DNA from: JAEUKA01 sp044228505 | Lineage (GTDB): Bacteria > Myxococcota_A > Polyangia > Palsa-1104 > JAEUJZ01 | Assembly (NCBI GenBank): GCA_044228505.1 | Contig: JBGAUT010000015.1 | Location: forward strand, 51,148-115,147 | Direction of reading: 5' to 3' | Length of the DNA: 64,000 bases | In this document: positions 36,466 to 44,953 of the stretch, in pieces | How the letters are laid out: every line of letters begins with the position of its first letter | Position numbering within the stretch: the stretch's first letter is position 1 | Notes under the pieces: generated by a model | What the model was told of the DNA's origin: nothing | Seen by the model: the letters and a program-made list of their open reading frames with translations, nothing else | Databases searched by the model: none | Position numbers and translations under genes: made by a program

Positions 36466-37436
36466 CAGGCAACCTCTCCTCGGCCGGGCACAGCGGCCTC
36501 TTCGCTGATCATCATGATGGCCCCAGGCAGACAGCGCAGTCGAAACGGCAGCGCACCGCTTGGTGGCTCTCCATCAATACAGAGCGGCATGGGATTACCT
36601 TCGCCACCGAAACCAGGAACTGCAGCCAGTTCGACCCAAGGACTCTGGATCAGGATGATTCCAGGTAGCTCACCATGCGTGCCACGCAAGATTCGTGGGA
36701 ACTGCGTGAGCAGGTGTATCTTCGGCATGGCGGGAACGATGCAAAGGTTCAACGATCCATCATCGATGCGGGCGGTTGGACTGACACAGAACCCGCCGCC
36801 ATAGCTGCGCGTGTTGGTGACTGCGCAGAACATCACTTCACCACGATAGTGGCCGCCTTCCCATCGGACATCGATCGCACGAGGCTGGTAGTCGATGAGA
36901 GCACGCAGTGCAGCGTAGATGTTGAGCGCCATCGAGCGCGGAAAGATCGAGCTGTGGATTCGGCGTAGTGCCAGCTCGTCTAGGCCCACGGACGCAACGC
37001 AGCAGAATCGTTGCCCGCCAGGAGTGATCTCTCCTAGGTCGACTGGTCGCGGGCTCCCGTGGATGATGGTCCGGAAGGCGGCAGACAGTCCCCCCTTCAG
37101 ACCCAGAGCGTGTGCGAAGTCGTTTCCGGAACCGGTGGGCAGAATCCCGAGCGGTACTCGCTGTGGTGAGCCAAGCTCGGAAAGGGCCGCGGCGGCCAGC
37201 ATGACGGTGCCATCACCTCCCGCGATGCCCAAGGCGTGCAGTTCTTCCCGCTCCTGCTGGGCATGCTGCACCAGTTCCATAAAGTGCGCCGCGCTGCGGC
37301 TGTACTGCCATTCGATCCGAACGCCATCGACCAACTCACCGAGCCCGAGCAGAGGTGCAAGTGCTCGTGCGCCGCGTCCCGACCTTGCGCTCGGATTGAC
37401 AAGAATTCGCGTTCGCCGCTTGGGAGTCGTTGTCAT
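36465..37436 (-). CDS. Diacylglycerol kinase family lipid kinase
   Basis: About 323 residues from the ATG at 37436 (MTTTPKRRTRILVNP), preceded by AGGAAGGTGG. The catalytic domain has ALGIAGGDGTVMLAAAA (GGDGT) and LGILPTGSGNDFAHALG. These kinases phosphorylate diacylglycerol, sphingosine-like bases or related lipids. With the Tam41-like and CDP-alcohol genes it completes a kinase, CMP-activation and phosphotransfer series. It lies 11 bases after the DUF2156 gene. Confidence 0.93.
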   Translation of the reverse strand: MTTTPKRRTRILVNPSARSGRGARALAPLLGLGELVDGVRIEWQYSRSAAHFMELVQHAQQEREELHALGIAGGDGTVMLAAAALSELGSPQRVPLGILPTGSGNDFAHALGLKGGLSAAFRTIIHGSPRPVDLGEITPGGQRFCCVASVGLDELALRRIHSSIFPRSMALNIYAALRALIDYQPRAIDVRWEGGHYRGEVMFCAVTNTRSYGGGFCVSPTARIDDGSLNLCIVPAMPKIHLLTQFPRILRGTHGELPGIILIQSPWVELAAVPGFGGEGNPMPLCIDGEPPSGALPFRLRCLPGAIMMISEEAAVPGRGEVA

Positions 37437-37447
37437 CGTCCACCTTC

Positions 37448-38461
37448 CTAAATGGATCGCGTCAGAATCAGCAGATCCCAGATCGCCCGGATCGATAGGG
37501 GTCGGACCGCGACGAGTTCCGGTTCGATCAGATCCGGACCCCACTTCATCTTGTAGTCGACTTGAGTCTGCGCTGGATAGATGAACTGTCCGTAGCGTGC
37601 GAGTTTTCGGATGAGCCATGCGAGCAGCCGATTCGCACCCTGCGGTTCCTCCCCCGATGTCACAAATGGCGTAAATCCGAAATGGAGATAGGTTGCTCCG
37701 TCAGCCCGTAGTCTCTCCATTGCGACCGAGTTACATAGTTCCATGGTACCTGGTGGTGCATCTGGGAGGCGTCGTGTCAGATCGTGTAGGTATCCAGACT
37801 GTTCACCATGGACCGGCACATAGGTGATAAATCCCAGCCAGCGCGCCGCAGTTCCCCTCCCTTGGATGGCCACGAAGATCCTCCGTTCTGGCTGATCAGG
37901 ACCGCCAAGCTCACCGATCATGAAATCGAGTTCCTTTTTGGCCTTGCCACACAGCCACCGCTCACTGACTTCCTGAAGAAGCGAGAAGGTCGCTGGTCCG
38001 CGTACGAGTTCGTGTCCAACCTCGTGGATGCTGATGTCAAGCGCCTGCGCCCGCCTGATTTTGTTTCGCAGCTTCATCCGGGCTTTCCCCGCAAGGCTGT
38101 AGTTTTGGAGGCGGAGTCCATAGGACGTACCGAGCTGATTGAGGGTGAAACCACGCGAACGAAATAGCTCTGCTTGCGAGAGCCGCACTTGGACAGACAC
38201 CAGTTGCCGACGTTTCTTTTCGGCCATTCGGATGAACTCATCCAGCAGATGTTCACGGTTCATGACCGGTGCATGTACTCCACCAAACAGGAACAGGTGG
38301 TGCCCCTGCTCACGATAGGAAATGAAGCCCTCGCAGGAGGGAAGAGAGAATCGCTGATTGCGCTGGCTCAGCGCCAGGAATCCTGAAGGATGGTCTGTCC
38401 ATTCTCCAGCAGACCTGGACCGTGGCGCACTCTCGATGGCCTGGAGGCTTGCAGTGCTCAT
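37448..38461 (-). CDS. DUF2156 aminoacyl-tRNA-dependent transferase, VlmA/MprF-like
   Basis: 337 residues without membrane segments. It shows the tandem GNAT fold of DUF2156, the catalytic part of MprF (FLALSQRNQRF, GTSYGLRLQNYSLAGKARMK, MELCNSVAMERLRADGA). MprF moves an amino acid from aminoacyl-tRNA to phosphatidylglycerol. The relative VlmA moves serine from seryl-tRNA to an alkyl hydroxylamine in valanimycin synthesis. A soluble, stand-alone domain of this length fits the VlmA type better than full MprF, which has a large membrane part. The start overlaps the previous stop (ATGA). Confidence 0.85.
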   Translation of the reverse strand: MSTASLQAIESAPRSRSAGEWTDHPSGFLALSQRNQRFSLPSCEGFISYREQGHHLFLFGGVHAPVMNREHLLDEFIRMAEKKRRQLVSVQVRLSQAELFRSRGFTLNQLGTSYGLRLQNYSLAGKARMKLRNKIRRAQALDISIHEVGHELVRGPATFSLLQEVSERWLCGKAKKELDFMIGELGGPDQPERRIFVAIQGRGTAARWLGFITYVPVHGEQSGYLHDLTRRLPDAPPGTMELCNSVAMERLRADGATYLHFGFTPFVTSGEEPQGANRLLAWLIRKLARYGQFIYPAQTQVDYKMKWGPDLIEPELVAVRPLSIRAIWDLLILTRSI

Positions 38462-38928
38462 GGATGTCTTCCCTGGAGCTGGCCCGGCACTGCGGGGAGC
38501 CTCACCGCCACTGTCGGCTCAAAGGGAAGCGCAACCGGCTTGTAGACATTGCCAAACAAGGCTCGATCCCCAAGAAGATGCAGCGGCAGTGCGAACATCT
38601 CCAACTCAAAATCCCCTTGCCAGAGAAACCATAGGCCGATGACCGCTGCTGCGGTCAGGAAGCTATGAGAGATGTTGTAAAGATAGTGAAAGACGGGGCT
38701 GATCTGGATGAACTGACCTGGTCTGCGCCTCGCTGCGAGCCGATAGGCGATGGTACCGGGCAGGTATCCGATCAGATCGATGAGCACAAAAATCGTTAGG
38801 AAGAGGCCCCAGCGAACCTCATTCCGGAAATCCAGCAACAGATACAACAGGCCAAAGAACGGGATTAGAAGCTCGACCCGAACCAGTCGCCAGGATGAGT
38901 CAGTGTGAAAGCGATTCACGGAATCCAT
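38458..38928 (-). CDS. Small polytopic membrane protein, possible VlmO counterpart
   Basis: 156 residues with about four membrane segments (VELLIPFFGLLYLLLDF, GLFLTIFVLIDLIGYLPG, FLTAAAVIGLWFLW). It also carries YNISHS and LHLLGDRALFGNVYKP with His, Asp and Arg residues near the membrane face. The fold is not known to me. It lies between the DUF2156 transferase and the diiron gene, the same company that the small N-N bond-forming membrane protein VlmO keeps in valanimycin synthesis. Sequence homology to VlmO could not be tested. Confidence 0.8.
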   Translation of the reverse strand: MDSVNRFHTDSSWRLVRVELLIPFFGLLYLLLDFRNEVRWGLFLTIFVLIDLIGYLPGTIAYRLAARRRPGQFIQISPVFHYLYNISHSFLTAAAVIGLWFLWQGDFELEMFALPLHLLGDRALFGNVYKPVALPFEPTVAVRLPAVPGQLQGRHP

Positions 38929-38959
38929 CGGTATGCACTCCTGCTTCTTTTCTACTCAG

Positions 38960-39820
38960 CTAGAGATCGAGTCCAGCCTCGGTGATCATTCGATTGTGTT
39001 CGACGTCGATGCTGTTGTGAATGATGGCGATCTGTTCCGCGTAAGGCGTTGTGGCGATCAACTTTCCGGGGGCCATTTCAATACCTGCGAACAGCTCCTT
39101 GTGCAGCTTTGCAACCGTGTCAAACATGCGCACAAAGAGCCGTACGTAGTATTGGAAGACCTCGCGCAGAGCGAGTCGGGCTTCGGCACATAGTCGTGCT
39201 GCACGAGTTCGCTGTACAGGATCATCGGCGAGCAGTGATTTGACCAGTCTGGCTCCGTACAGGACATGTCGTGTTTCATCCACAAACGCGCTGCGGACCA
39301 ACCGAGCGAGGTAGGGATCGATGGGTCGCCAGTAGCGTTCCTCGTAGGCGTACAGCGGGTACGCCATCCCTTCGAGAAGGAGGTTGACCAGCGTCAGTCC
39401 TTCCACAAAAGAGCCGCAGTCCGCCACTTCATAGCAGCGCTCGATGAATCGGCGCAGCGGAGGCATCAGGATCTCGCTGTCGACCTGACCCGCAGGCAGT
39501 CCGACCAGGGCTCGTGACTGGTTGCTTCGGCGCAAAAACACTTCGTAGTGGCGAGCCTCATCGAGAGTCTGTTGAGCAGCAAAGCTCATCGCGTCTTGGC
39601 GTGGTGCCCGCCGGACCAGCGCTCCCGAGACACGCAGGGCTACCTCCTCGAACACCACAAACAGGGCCAGATCCAGTCGGTGCACTTCCGATAGGGGGCG
39701 CGATTCCTGTAAGAGGGGTGAGAGATCCTCACCGAGTACCGAAAGTGCAGCCGCGTCATTGGTCCACTGCTGAGTCGGCACGCGCCGCCACCAATGATCA
39801 ATGCTCAGATCAAGCGCCAT
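38960..39820 (-). CDS. Ferritin-like non-heme diiron oxygenase
   Basis: 286 residues from the ATG at 39820, which has a near-perfect AAGGAGGTGG site; a frame six residues longer is less likely. The four-helix bundle carries the diiron ligands: VVFEEVALRV, TLDEARHYE (ExxH pattern), LLLEGM and VDETRHVLYG. Relatives include R2-like oxidases, aldehyde deformylating oxygenase and VlmB, which oxidises an N-N single bond to the azoxy group. Its place next to a VlmA-like gene favours VlmB chemistry. An alternative is aldehyde deformylation, because an acyl-ACP-reductase domain is in the same operon. Confidence 0.85.
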   Translation of the reverse strand: MALDLSIDHWWRRVPTQQWTNDAAALSVLGEDLSPLLQESRPLSEVHRLDLALFVVFEEVALRVSGALVRRAPRQDAMSFAAQQTLDEARHYEVFLRRSNQSRALVGLPAGQVDSEILMPPLRRFIERCYEVADCGSFVEGLTLVNLLLEGMAYPLYAYEERYWRPIDPYLARLVRSAFVDETRHVLYGARLVKSLLADDPVQRTRAARLCAEARLALREVFQYYVRLFVRMFDTVAKLHKELFAGIEMAPGKLIATTPYAEQIAIIHNSIDVEHNRMITEAGLDL

Positions 39821-41171
39821 GGCCACCTCCTTTTGCAAGTAGTTCGGTTCGCGACTTACCGAGTACGCCGCGTATTCGAGGCATAACGAGCATGATCAGT
39901 GTCAATCCGTATGCCGAACCCAGGACCAACAGAATCGATGGGAGTATCGACTCGACCGTCGAATCCAACACCACACCGACCGCAATGCCGACCAAAAGGA
40001 GTGCCAGCACGCTCCCTGCGAAGCGGGAGAAATCGCTACGTGCTGCCTCTCGAAATGGTGCGCGCTCACGAACGAAAGCGACAGCAGCGTAGGCAAGTGC
40101 TGCACACGGAGCCGCTCCAAGAATGGACGGAAGTAACAGATTGAAGCGCTGTACGAGTGCTGTTGCGATGAGACAAAATCCGAGCAGCGCCAGCAGGGCT
40201 CGCTGTGGCAGCAGAGTCCGTTGCTCGATCTGCGATAACGAACGGGGAAGGAGCCTTTGTGCAGCCAGCGCCGAGGTCAGTCGGGACAGCGCGAGGAGCG
40301 CTCCATTATAGGAGGTATAGGAGGACAGTAGAGTGAGCAGCGCCACTGGAAGGAGGGCGAGCCGCCCGACAGTTGATTCCGCCAGTACCAACTGTGGGAT
40401 TAGCAGCGCCTGTCCTTGAAGCGGAGGAATCGTCACACACGCAATCCCCAGTGAAACGGTGGCGTAAAAGAGTAGAAGCACGATGCTGCTAACAACCAAC
40501 GAACGCCGCATCACGGTGGGAGTTGTCAAATCGACCTGACAGGTGATGAACTCGAAGCCCATGAAGAGAAAGAGGGCTTGGCCGACCGCTGCAAGGAATC
40601 GAGCAATCGAAGGCGGCGGAACAAAGATGTGAACCGAGAGCGATCCCAGCCTAGCGGACTTCGCTAACAAGAGCAGCGACATGATGGACAGCGCCGCCAG
40701 CAGAATCCATGTCGCATACGCCTGCGTTCGCATGCTGATTGACAGTCCTGCCCGACACAGTGCCCATGTTCCGACCAGAAATCCCAAGGAACCAAGCGGT
40801 GCCGGTAGTCCCGATAGCTTATGGAAGATGAGCCCGATGAGAGTCGCCTCCGCACCAATGAGAAATAGACTCAACAGCAAGTAGGGCAACGTAATGAGTA
40901 GCCCTCGGTTCCTGCCCAAACCACGTGACAGGTAGGCTAGAAGCCCAGCCGTGCTAGGAACGACCGTCATCAATCGTCCAAAGCAGCGGGCCAGGGATAG
41001 CGAGATGGCACCGCCACAAGCGATCGCGAGCGCGGACCAGATGCCACCTACTAGGTGCTCAATTGATACCAGTCCGATCGCGCTGACCGATGCGACCGCA
41101 GTGCCACACGCTGTCGACACCAGCATTCCGGTTCCGAGCTGTGTTGCTGGTCCGCCCTTGGTGCTTCTCAT
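39810..41171 (-). CDS. APC-family amino acid permease
   Basis: About 453 residues with twelve membrane segments; the N-terminal LGTGMLVSTACGTAVASVSA is the broken first helix typical of amino acid-polyamine-organocation transporters. It may import an amino acid used as the amino donor or the aminoacyl unit, or export a product. The start is either the GTG at 41174 (overlapping the previous stop) or the ATG at 41171 that follows it; both keep tight coupling. Its end overlaps the diiron gene by 11 bases. Confidence 0.9.
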   Translation of the reverse strand: MRSTKGGPATQLGTGMLVSTACGTAVASVSAIGLVSIEHLVGGIWSALAIACGGAISLSLARCFGRLMTVVPSTAGLLAYLSRGLGRNRGLLITLPYLLLSLFLIGAEATLIGLIFHKLSGLPAPLGSLGFLVGTWALCRAGLSISMRTQAYATWILLAALSIMSLLLLAKSARLGSLSVHIFVPPPSIARFLAAVGQALFLFMGFEFITCQVDLTTPTVMRRSLVVSSIVLLLFYATVSLGIACVTIPPLQGQALLIPQLVLAESTVGRLALLPVALLTLLSSYTSYNGALLALSRLTSALAAQRLLPRSLSQIEQRTLLPQRALLALLGFCLIATALVQRFNLLLPSILGAAPCAALAYAAVAFVRERAPFREAARSDFSRFAGSVLALLLVGIAVGVVLDSTVESILPSILLVLGSAYGLTLIMLVMPRIRGVLGKSRTELLAKGGGHGA

Positions 41172-41578
41172 CACTGGCCTGAGTCTCCCAGCGTGGCAAC
41201 GATGTAGTCGAGACGGAGGAAGTCGGGCTCACGGCCCTGGATGATGAGTTCACCAAAAAGGTACGACTCACTCGGTTGACGTTGTAGGCGCAGAATCTCG
41301 CTGAGCAAAGCTCGTGCGCCGAAGACCACAACCCCAGCCGCCGGACTGGCCATCATTGCGGCCGATAGCTGCCGTACCTCGATGACACGGCCATCGAGTA
41401 TTGAGATCAACACGCCCTCTTCCTGGTCCGTTGCAATCAGCGTGACGCTCTGGTTCCAGCCTTCTTGATCTCGGACCAAACTCTCCCGCTGGTGATACCG
41501 CTGCACAAAGTATTCGGCGTCTTTGTACAGATCGGGCACGCACTCTGGATGCAATTGGTTAGCGAAGGCGGGGGTCAT
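41171..41578 (-). CDS. SCP2-like small lipid-binding protein
   Basis: 135 residues. The pattern GVLISILDGRVIEVRQL, then AGVVVFGARALLSEILRL, then SYLFGELIIQGREPDFLRLD matches the SCP2 fold, a hydrophobic-pocket protein that binds acyl chains or sterols. It is start-stop coupled (ATGA) to the aminotransferase-reductase gene. A role as carrier for the aliphatic intermediate is an inference. The match is by pattern and rests on no conserved catalytic residue. Confidence 0.6.
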   Translation of the reverse strand: MTPAFANQLHPECVPDLYKDAEYFVQRYHQRESLVRDQEGWNQSVTLIATDQEEGVLISILDGRVIEVRQLSAAMMASPAAGVVVFGARALLSEILRLQRQPSESYLFGELIIQGREPDFLRLDYIVATLGDSGQ

Positions 41579-44115
41579 GCCACGTCCTCCTCTTGCATGG
41601 GTGGGCGGGGAGTGCCTTCCAGACGCGCCAATGGAGACAACAGGAGTTGTCCATCACGCATAGGTGCCGCCAATGTGAATCGGTGATGCTGAGCCAGCGC
41701 TTGGACCCGCCGGGCGGTTGCGAGGTCGATCTGATCGCCAACGCCGACGTCCTTTGTCTCCCCACTTAAAGCCAACAGAATCGTCTCGGACAGACAGGCT
41801 AGCTGAACGCCGTTTGGTAGTCCTTGCAAGTTCCCAACTCCAAATCGCAGAGTCGGATCGGGAAGCGCAACCAACCCACCATCGATGACAGTAATGTCTG
41901 TCCTGGCGCGCATCTGTCGCGTGGTGTCGAAGGGGCGTGCTACATCACAGACGATGGTGCGCGCTGCGAGTTCCGCCCGTTCCAGCACCGGTCGTACCGC
42001 ACCTGTGGCCGAAATCACTAGACGGCAGTTCGATAGTTCCGACCACGAAGTGGCAACCTTGACGCTGCCGAGAGCAAAGGTCAGTTCTGCAGCCAGTGCA
42101 TGAAGGTGCTGAGCGGGGCTCTCGGGATTGCCAACCAGAACCAGTCGGGCTGGATGCAATTCCGCCAGCAAACGTGCGCAGAGGCGCCCCACCGAGCCGC
42201 CAGCCCCAACCACCGCGACCCGTTGTGCAGAGATGTCGAGGCCTTGCGCCGTTGCTACTGCCAGTAGCGCATCGACCGCCATCAGCGCAGTAAGCGTGTT
42301 TCCTGTCGTAATCGCCGGACCCCTGCCAATGGCATCAAGTCCGCGGTGGGAGTAGGGAGTGGTGAACCCACCCAGTCCCACGACGCTCGCTCCAAGCTGC
42401 GCAGCCAAGTCTACGGCTCTCTGGATCTCGGACACGACCCGCTTTCGTCCCACGCGAAGCATTTGTTCGGGCAGCATGGGGACCGCAATGATGATGCCAT
42501 CCGCTGTCTCACCGCTTGGTGAACGGACCACGGGGGCCCGCATGACCATGCCGGCTGGCATCATCGCGGCAAACTCGCAGTAGCGACCGAACTCGGAAGA
42601 CTTGAGTCTCGCCAACATTGGATCGGTTGCGACCACGTCTTCTGGTCGGGTGTAGTGCACAACGAAGGCGTAGCGGTGACGCTGTCTAGGGCTGGCCGCT
42701 GGCATCGGCATGTAAAGCCGCGGACGGCGCAATGAAACACTGGACGGCTCGTGGCGCGAAGAGGTGGCTCCGATACTTCGGACAACTGCGGCAGAGTCGG
42801 CATTCTCGAGCAGCACGAGCACCGATTCCAGCGCGTCCATGGCGGTATCGATCTGCTCTTCGGTCACAATCAGAGGTGGTGCCAGTCGCAGTGTGTTGCT
42901 GCTGCCAAGAGTTGGAAGGACAAGGACTCCTGATCGCTCCGCCAGTGCTGCTGCCACCATGTAGGAAAGCAGACCCTGATGGGTGAAGTAGCCAAGAAGG
43001 AATCCGTCCTCTTGGTCTCTCGGTGTCAATTCCACGGCACCCAGAAGCCCGACTCCCCTGGTCGCAGACACGCTCTTGGGAAAGCGAGCAGAAAGGCGGC
43101 GTAGCCGGGTCTGCAATCGCTCTCCGGTCTTTGCTGCGCGCTCCACCAGTCCACCGGTGGTCAGTTCATCGACCACTGCCAATCCAACCTGACAAGCTAC
43201 GTTGTTGTTGGCGAAGGTCGAGGAGTGTCGGAGCGCGAAGCCCTCATCCCACCACTGCTCCGAAACGAGGCAAGCAGCAAGCGGAAACAGGCCCCCACCC
43301 AGTGCCTTGGCGAGCAGTAGGACGTCGGGCTGGGCCTCCTCCCTCTGAAATGCAAACAGATGCCCGGTTCGTCCAAGGCCCGTCTGCACTTCATCCAGGA
43401 TTAGTGCCACTTGGTGCTTCCAACAGAGCTCGCGCACAGTCCGCAGGTAGCCGGGCGGCGGCACGATGACCCCACGCTCACCTTGGATTGGTTCGAGCAG
43501 TACCGCAGCGACCTCACCTTTATGCTCCTGAAGGCAGCGCTCCAGGGATGCGGCCTCGCCAAACGCAAAGCGACCAAACCCGGCTGGCGATGGACCGAAC
43601 CCGATCGAATACTGAGGTTGCCCGGTTGCCGCAAGTGCCCCCATGGTCTTTCCGTGATAGGAGCCTTCCGCTGACAAAATCAGAGCTCTCCCACTTCGTG
43701 CCCTGGTGACCTTAATCGCAGCCTCGACAACTTCAGATCCAGAGGAAGCAAAAATGCAGTTACAAAGTCCGGACAGCCGCGACAATTCCTTCGCCAACGC
43801 CTCAGCAGCACAGGCTCGATAGGGCTGCACCATGGCTGGTAAGCCGGACTCGAAAGCATCGCGAACCGCATCAATGACCCGCTTCGCACCATGACCAAGT
43901 GCAACGGCCCCATACTGCGAATAGAAGTCGAGGAACCGGCGGTCGTTGCGATCCCACAGCCAGACGCCTTGACCACGCACCCAGCTTCTATCGAAGCCGC
44001 AGTGATTCAGCAAACGCTGGAGTGTGTGGTTCAACGCTCCAGCGTCGTCCGGGTGGCTGCCTTCACATAGTGCGTGAGTGAGGTTTTTGGGATCTGGTTG
44101 GATTCCTGTTTTCAT
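41575..44115 (-). CDS. Class III aminotransferase fused to acyl-ACP-reductase-like domain
   Basis: About 846 residues from the ATG at 44115 (a TTG two codons earlier is possible). Residues 25-440 are a PLP-dependent class III transaminase: ASSGSEVVEAAIK, LILDEVQTGLGRTGH and the PLP lysine in LLAKALGGG (about 272). Residues 480-820 resemble cyanobacterial acyl-ACP reductase: VVGLGGFTTPYSHRG, the Rossmann loop VVGAGGSVGRLCARLL, and QLACLSETILLAL with a Cys (about 776) aligned to the acyl-accepting Cys of FACFAEAMLLEF. One chain could thus reduce a fatty acyl thioester to the aldehyde and aminate it to the fatty amine. It heads the 16-gene operon. Confidence 0.85.
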   Translation of the reverse strand: MKTGIQPDPKNLTHALCEGSHPDDAGALNHTLQRLLNHCGFDRSWVRGQGVWLWDRNDRRFLDFYSQYGAVALGHGAKRVIDAVRDAFESGLPAMVQPYRACAAEALAKELSRLSGLCNCIFASSGSEVVEAAIKVTRARSGRALILSAEGSYHGKTMGALAATGQPQYSIGFGPSPAGFGRFAFGEAASLERCLQEHKGEVAAVLLEPIQGERGVIVPPPGYLRTVRELCWKHQVALILDEVQTGLGRTGHLFAFQREEAQPDVLLLAKALGGGLFPLAACLVSEQWWDEGFALRHSSTFANNNVACQVGLAVVDELTTGGLVERAAKTGERLQTRLRRLSARFPKSVSATRGVGLLGAVELTPRDQEDGFLLGYFTHQGLLSYMVAAALAERSGVLVLPTLGSSNTLRLAPPLIVTEEQIDTAMDALESVLVLLENADSAAVVRSIGATSSRHEPSSVSLRRPRLYMPMPAASPRQRHRYAFVVHYTRPEDVVATDPMLARLKSSEFGRYCEFAAMMPAGMVMRAPVVRSPSGETADGIIIAVPMLPEQMLRVGRKRVVSEIQRAVDLAAQLGASVVGLGGFTTPYSHRGLDAIGRGPAITTGNTLTALMAVDALLAVATAQGLDISAQRVAVVGAGGSVGRLCARLLAELHPARLVLVGNPESPAQHLHALAAELTFALGSVKVATSWSELSNCRLVISATGAVRPVLERAELAARTIVCDVARPFDTTRQMRARTDITVIDGGLVALPDPTLRFGVGNLQGLPNGVQLACLSETILLALSGETKDVGVGDQIDLATARRVQALAQHHRFTLAAPMRDGQLLLSPLARLEGTPRPPMQEEDVA

Positions 44116-44225
44116 AACCAAGATCTTTCATCTGTTTGAGAGTGAGAGTGCGGCCTGACCCCGACTTTCCAGTCTTGATTTATGTGGAGGAGAGAATCCC
44201 ACATTGTTGCTTTCTGCGCTGGCGA

Positions 44226-44241
44226 TGCAGCAACTGGGCCA
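44226..44241 (-). promoter_or_regulatory. Candidate sigma54 promoter of the lipid operon
   Basis: On the minus strand TGGCCCAGTTGCTGCA keeps TGGC and the GG-N10-GC spacing of sigma54 promoters but deviates elsewhere (CC for AC, CTGC for TTGC). Transcription would start near 44214, about 100 bases before the ATG. It is weaker than the sites at 20313 and 47481. Confidence 0.35.
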
Positions 44242-44366
44242 ACTGCATTTGCGCGCCCCTCACCAGCAAAGCCCACAAACAATACCAAGCGACGACCGTT
44301 CGTTTGGCGACGGTATTATCTTAGCTTTCGGCAATCGAAACAGCGACCGCCGACCTTACCGTGAAT

Positions 44367-44421
44367 GCACCATACACGCACCGTACACGCACCGTACACG
44401 CACCGTACACGCACCGTACGT
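44367..44421. repeat. Five tandem 11-bp repeats, likely operator
   Basis: The unit GCACCGTACAC occurs five times head to tail; the first copy has one change (CATACAC) and the last ends CGTACGT. GTGAATG flanks both sides (the left one shares its last base with the first repeat). The 11-base period places the copies on nearly one face of the helix. The array is about 125-180 bp upstream of the candidate sigma54 promoter, an enhancer-like distance. Confidence 0.8.
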
Positions 44422-44953
44422 GAATGACCCCATCACCCTTTTTCTGCTGAATTTACAGCTGGAAATAATTAAGAATCAGGTCCGCACAATTTACTTGCAC
44501 AACGTGACGGGTGCCGGATATGTGCTTATCTGTCTCGCCATCCGACCTCAGCAGACCATGCTGGAGGTTCTTCACCATTGGGAGTCACCATGTCACCGCG
44601 AAGAGCGCCCATTTCGTTCGCGCCCCTGCCCGAGCATTCCGTGTCACTGTCCAGATTGCTCCCTATCCCCAACATGCTACTACTGTCGGCCTGCCAACAG
44701 GACGACTCCAACCGGCACGGTGCGGTTCCAGACGAAGACAAAGAGCAGGACTGACCAGTCCGGTGGTGTTTCTTGGACCTGTCCGTGTTTCACGGGCCCA
44801 GCTGTATCGGTCGTGTCACATCCAGGTATTCAATGTGGAGCGGGCCTCCTGTCCAGTCACGCTGCTCGAAGGAAGTTCATCTGGGCTGAAGCGAACCAGA
44901 CCATTCAGACGCGCTTGTGAACAGCGTGCTGGACATCATCGCTGCGAGCTTGC

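Larger units (their letters stand above)
44116..44953. other. Long control region of the lipid operon
   Basis: 838 bases between the start of the aminotransferase-reductase gene and the stop of the exporter gene. Plus-strand frames here look random in composition. The region holds a candidate sigma54 promoter (44226-44241) and the five-copy 11-base repeat (44367-44421), so it is most likely regulatory. Confidence 0.6.

Noticed and set aside
38960..39820. Diiron protein as aldehyde deformylating oxygenase making alkanes
   Set aside because: The reductase domain is fused to a transaminase, which would divert the aldehyde to amine, and a DUF2156 gene is nearby; kept only as an alternative.
44367..44421. 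CRISPR-like array
   Set aside because: The units are contiguous 11-mers with no spacers.
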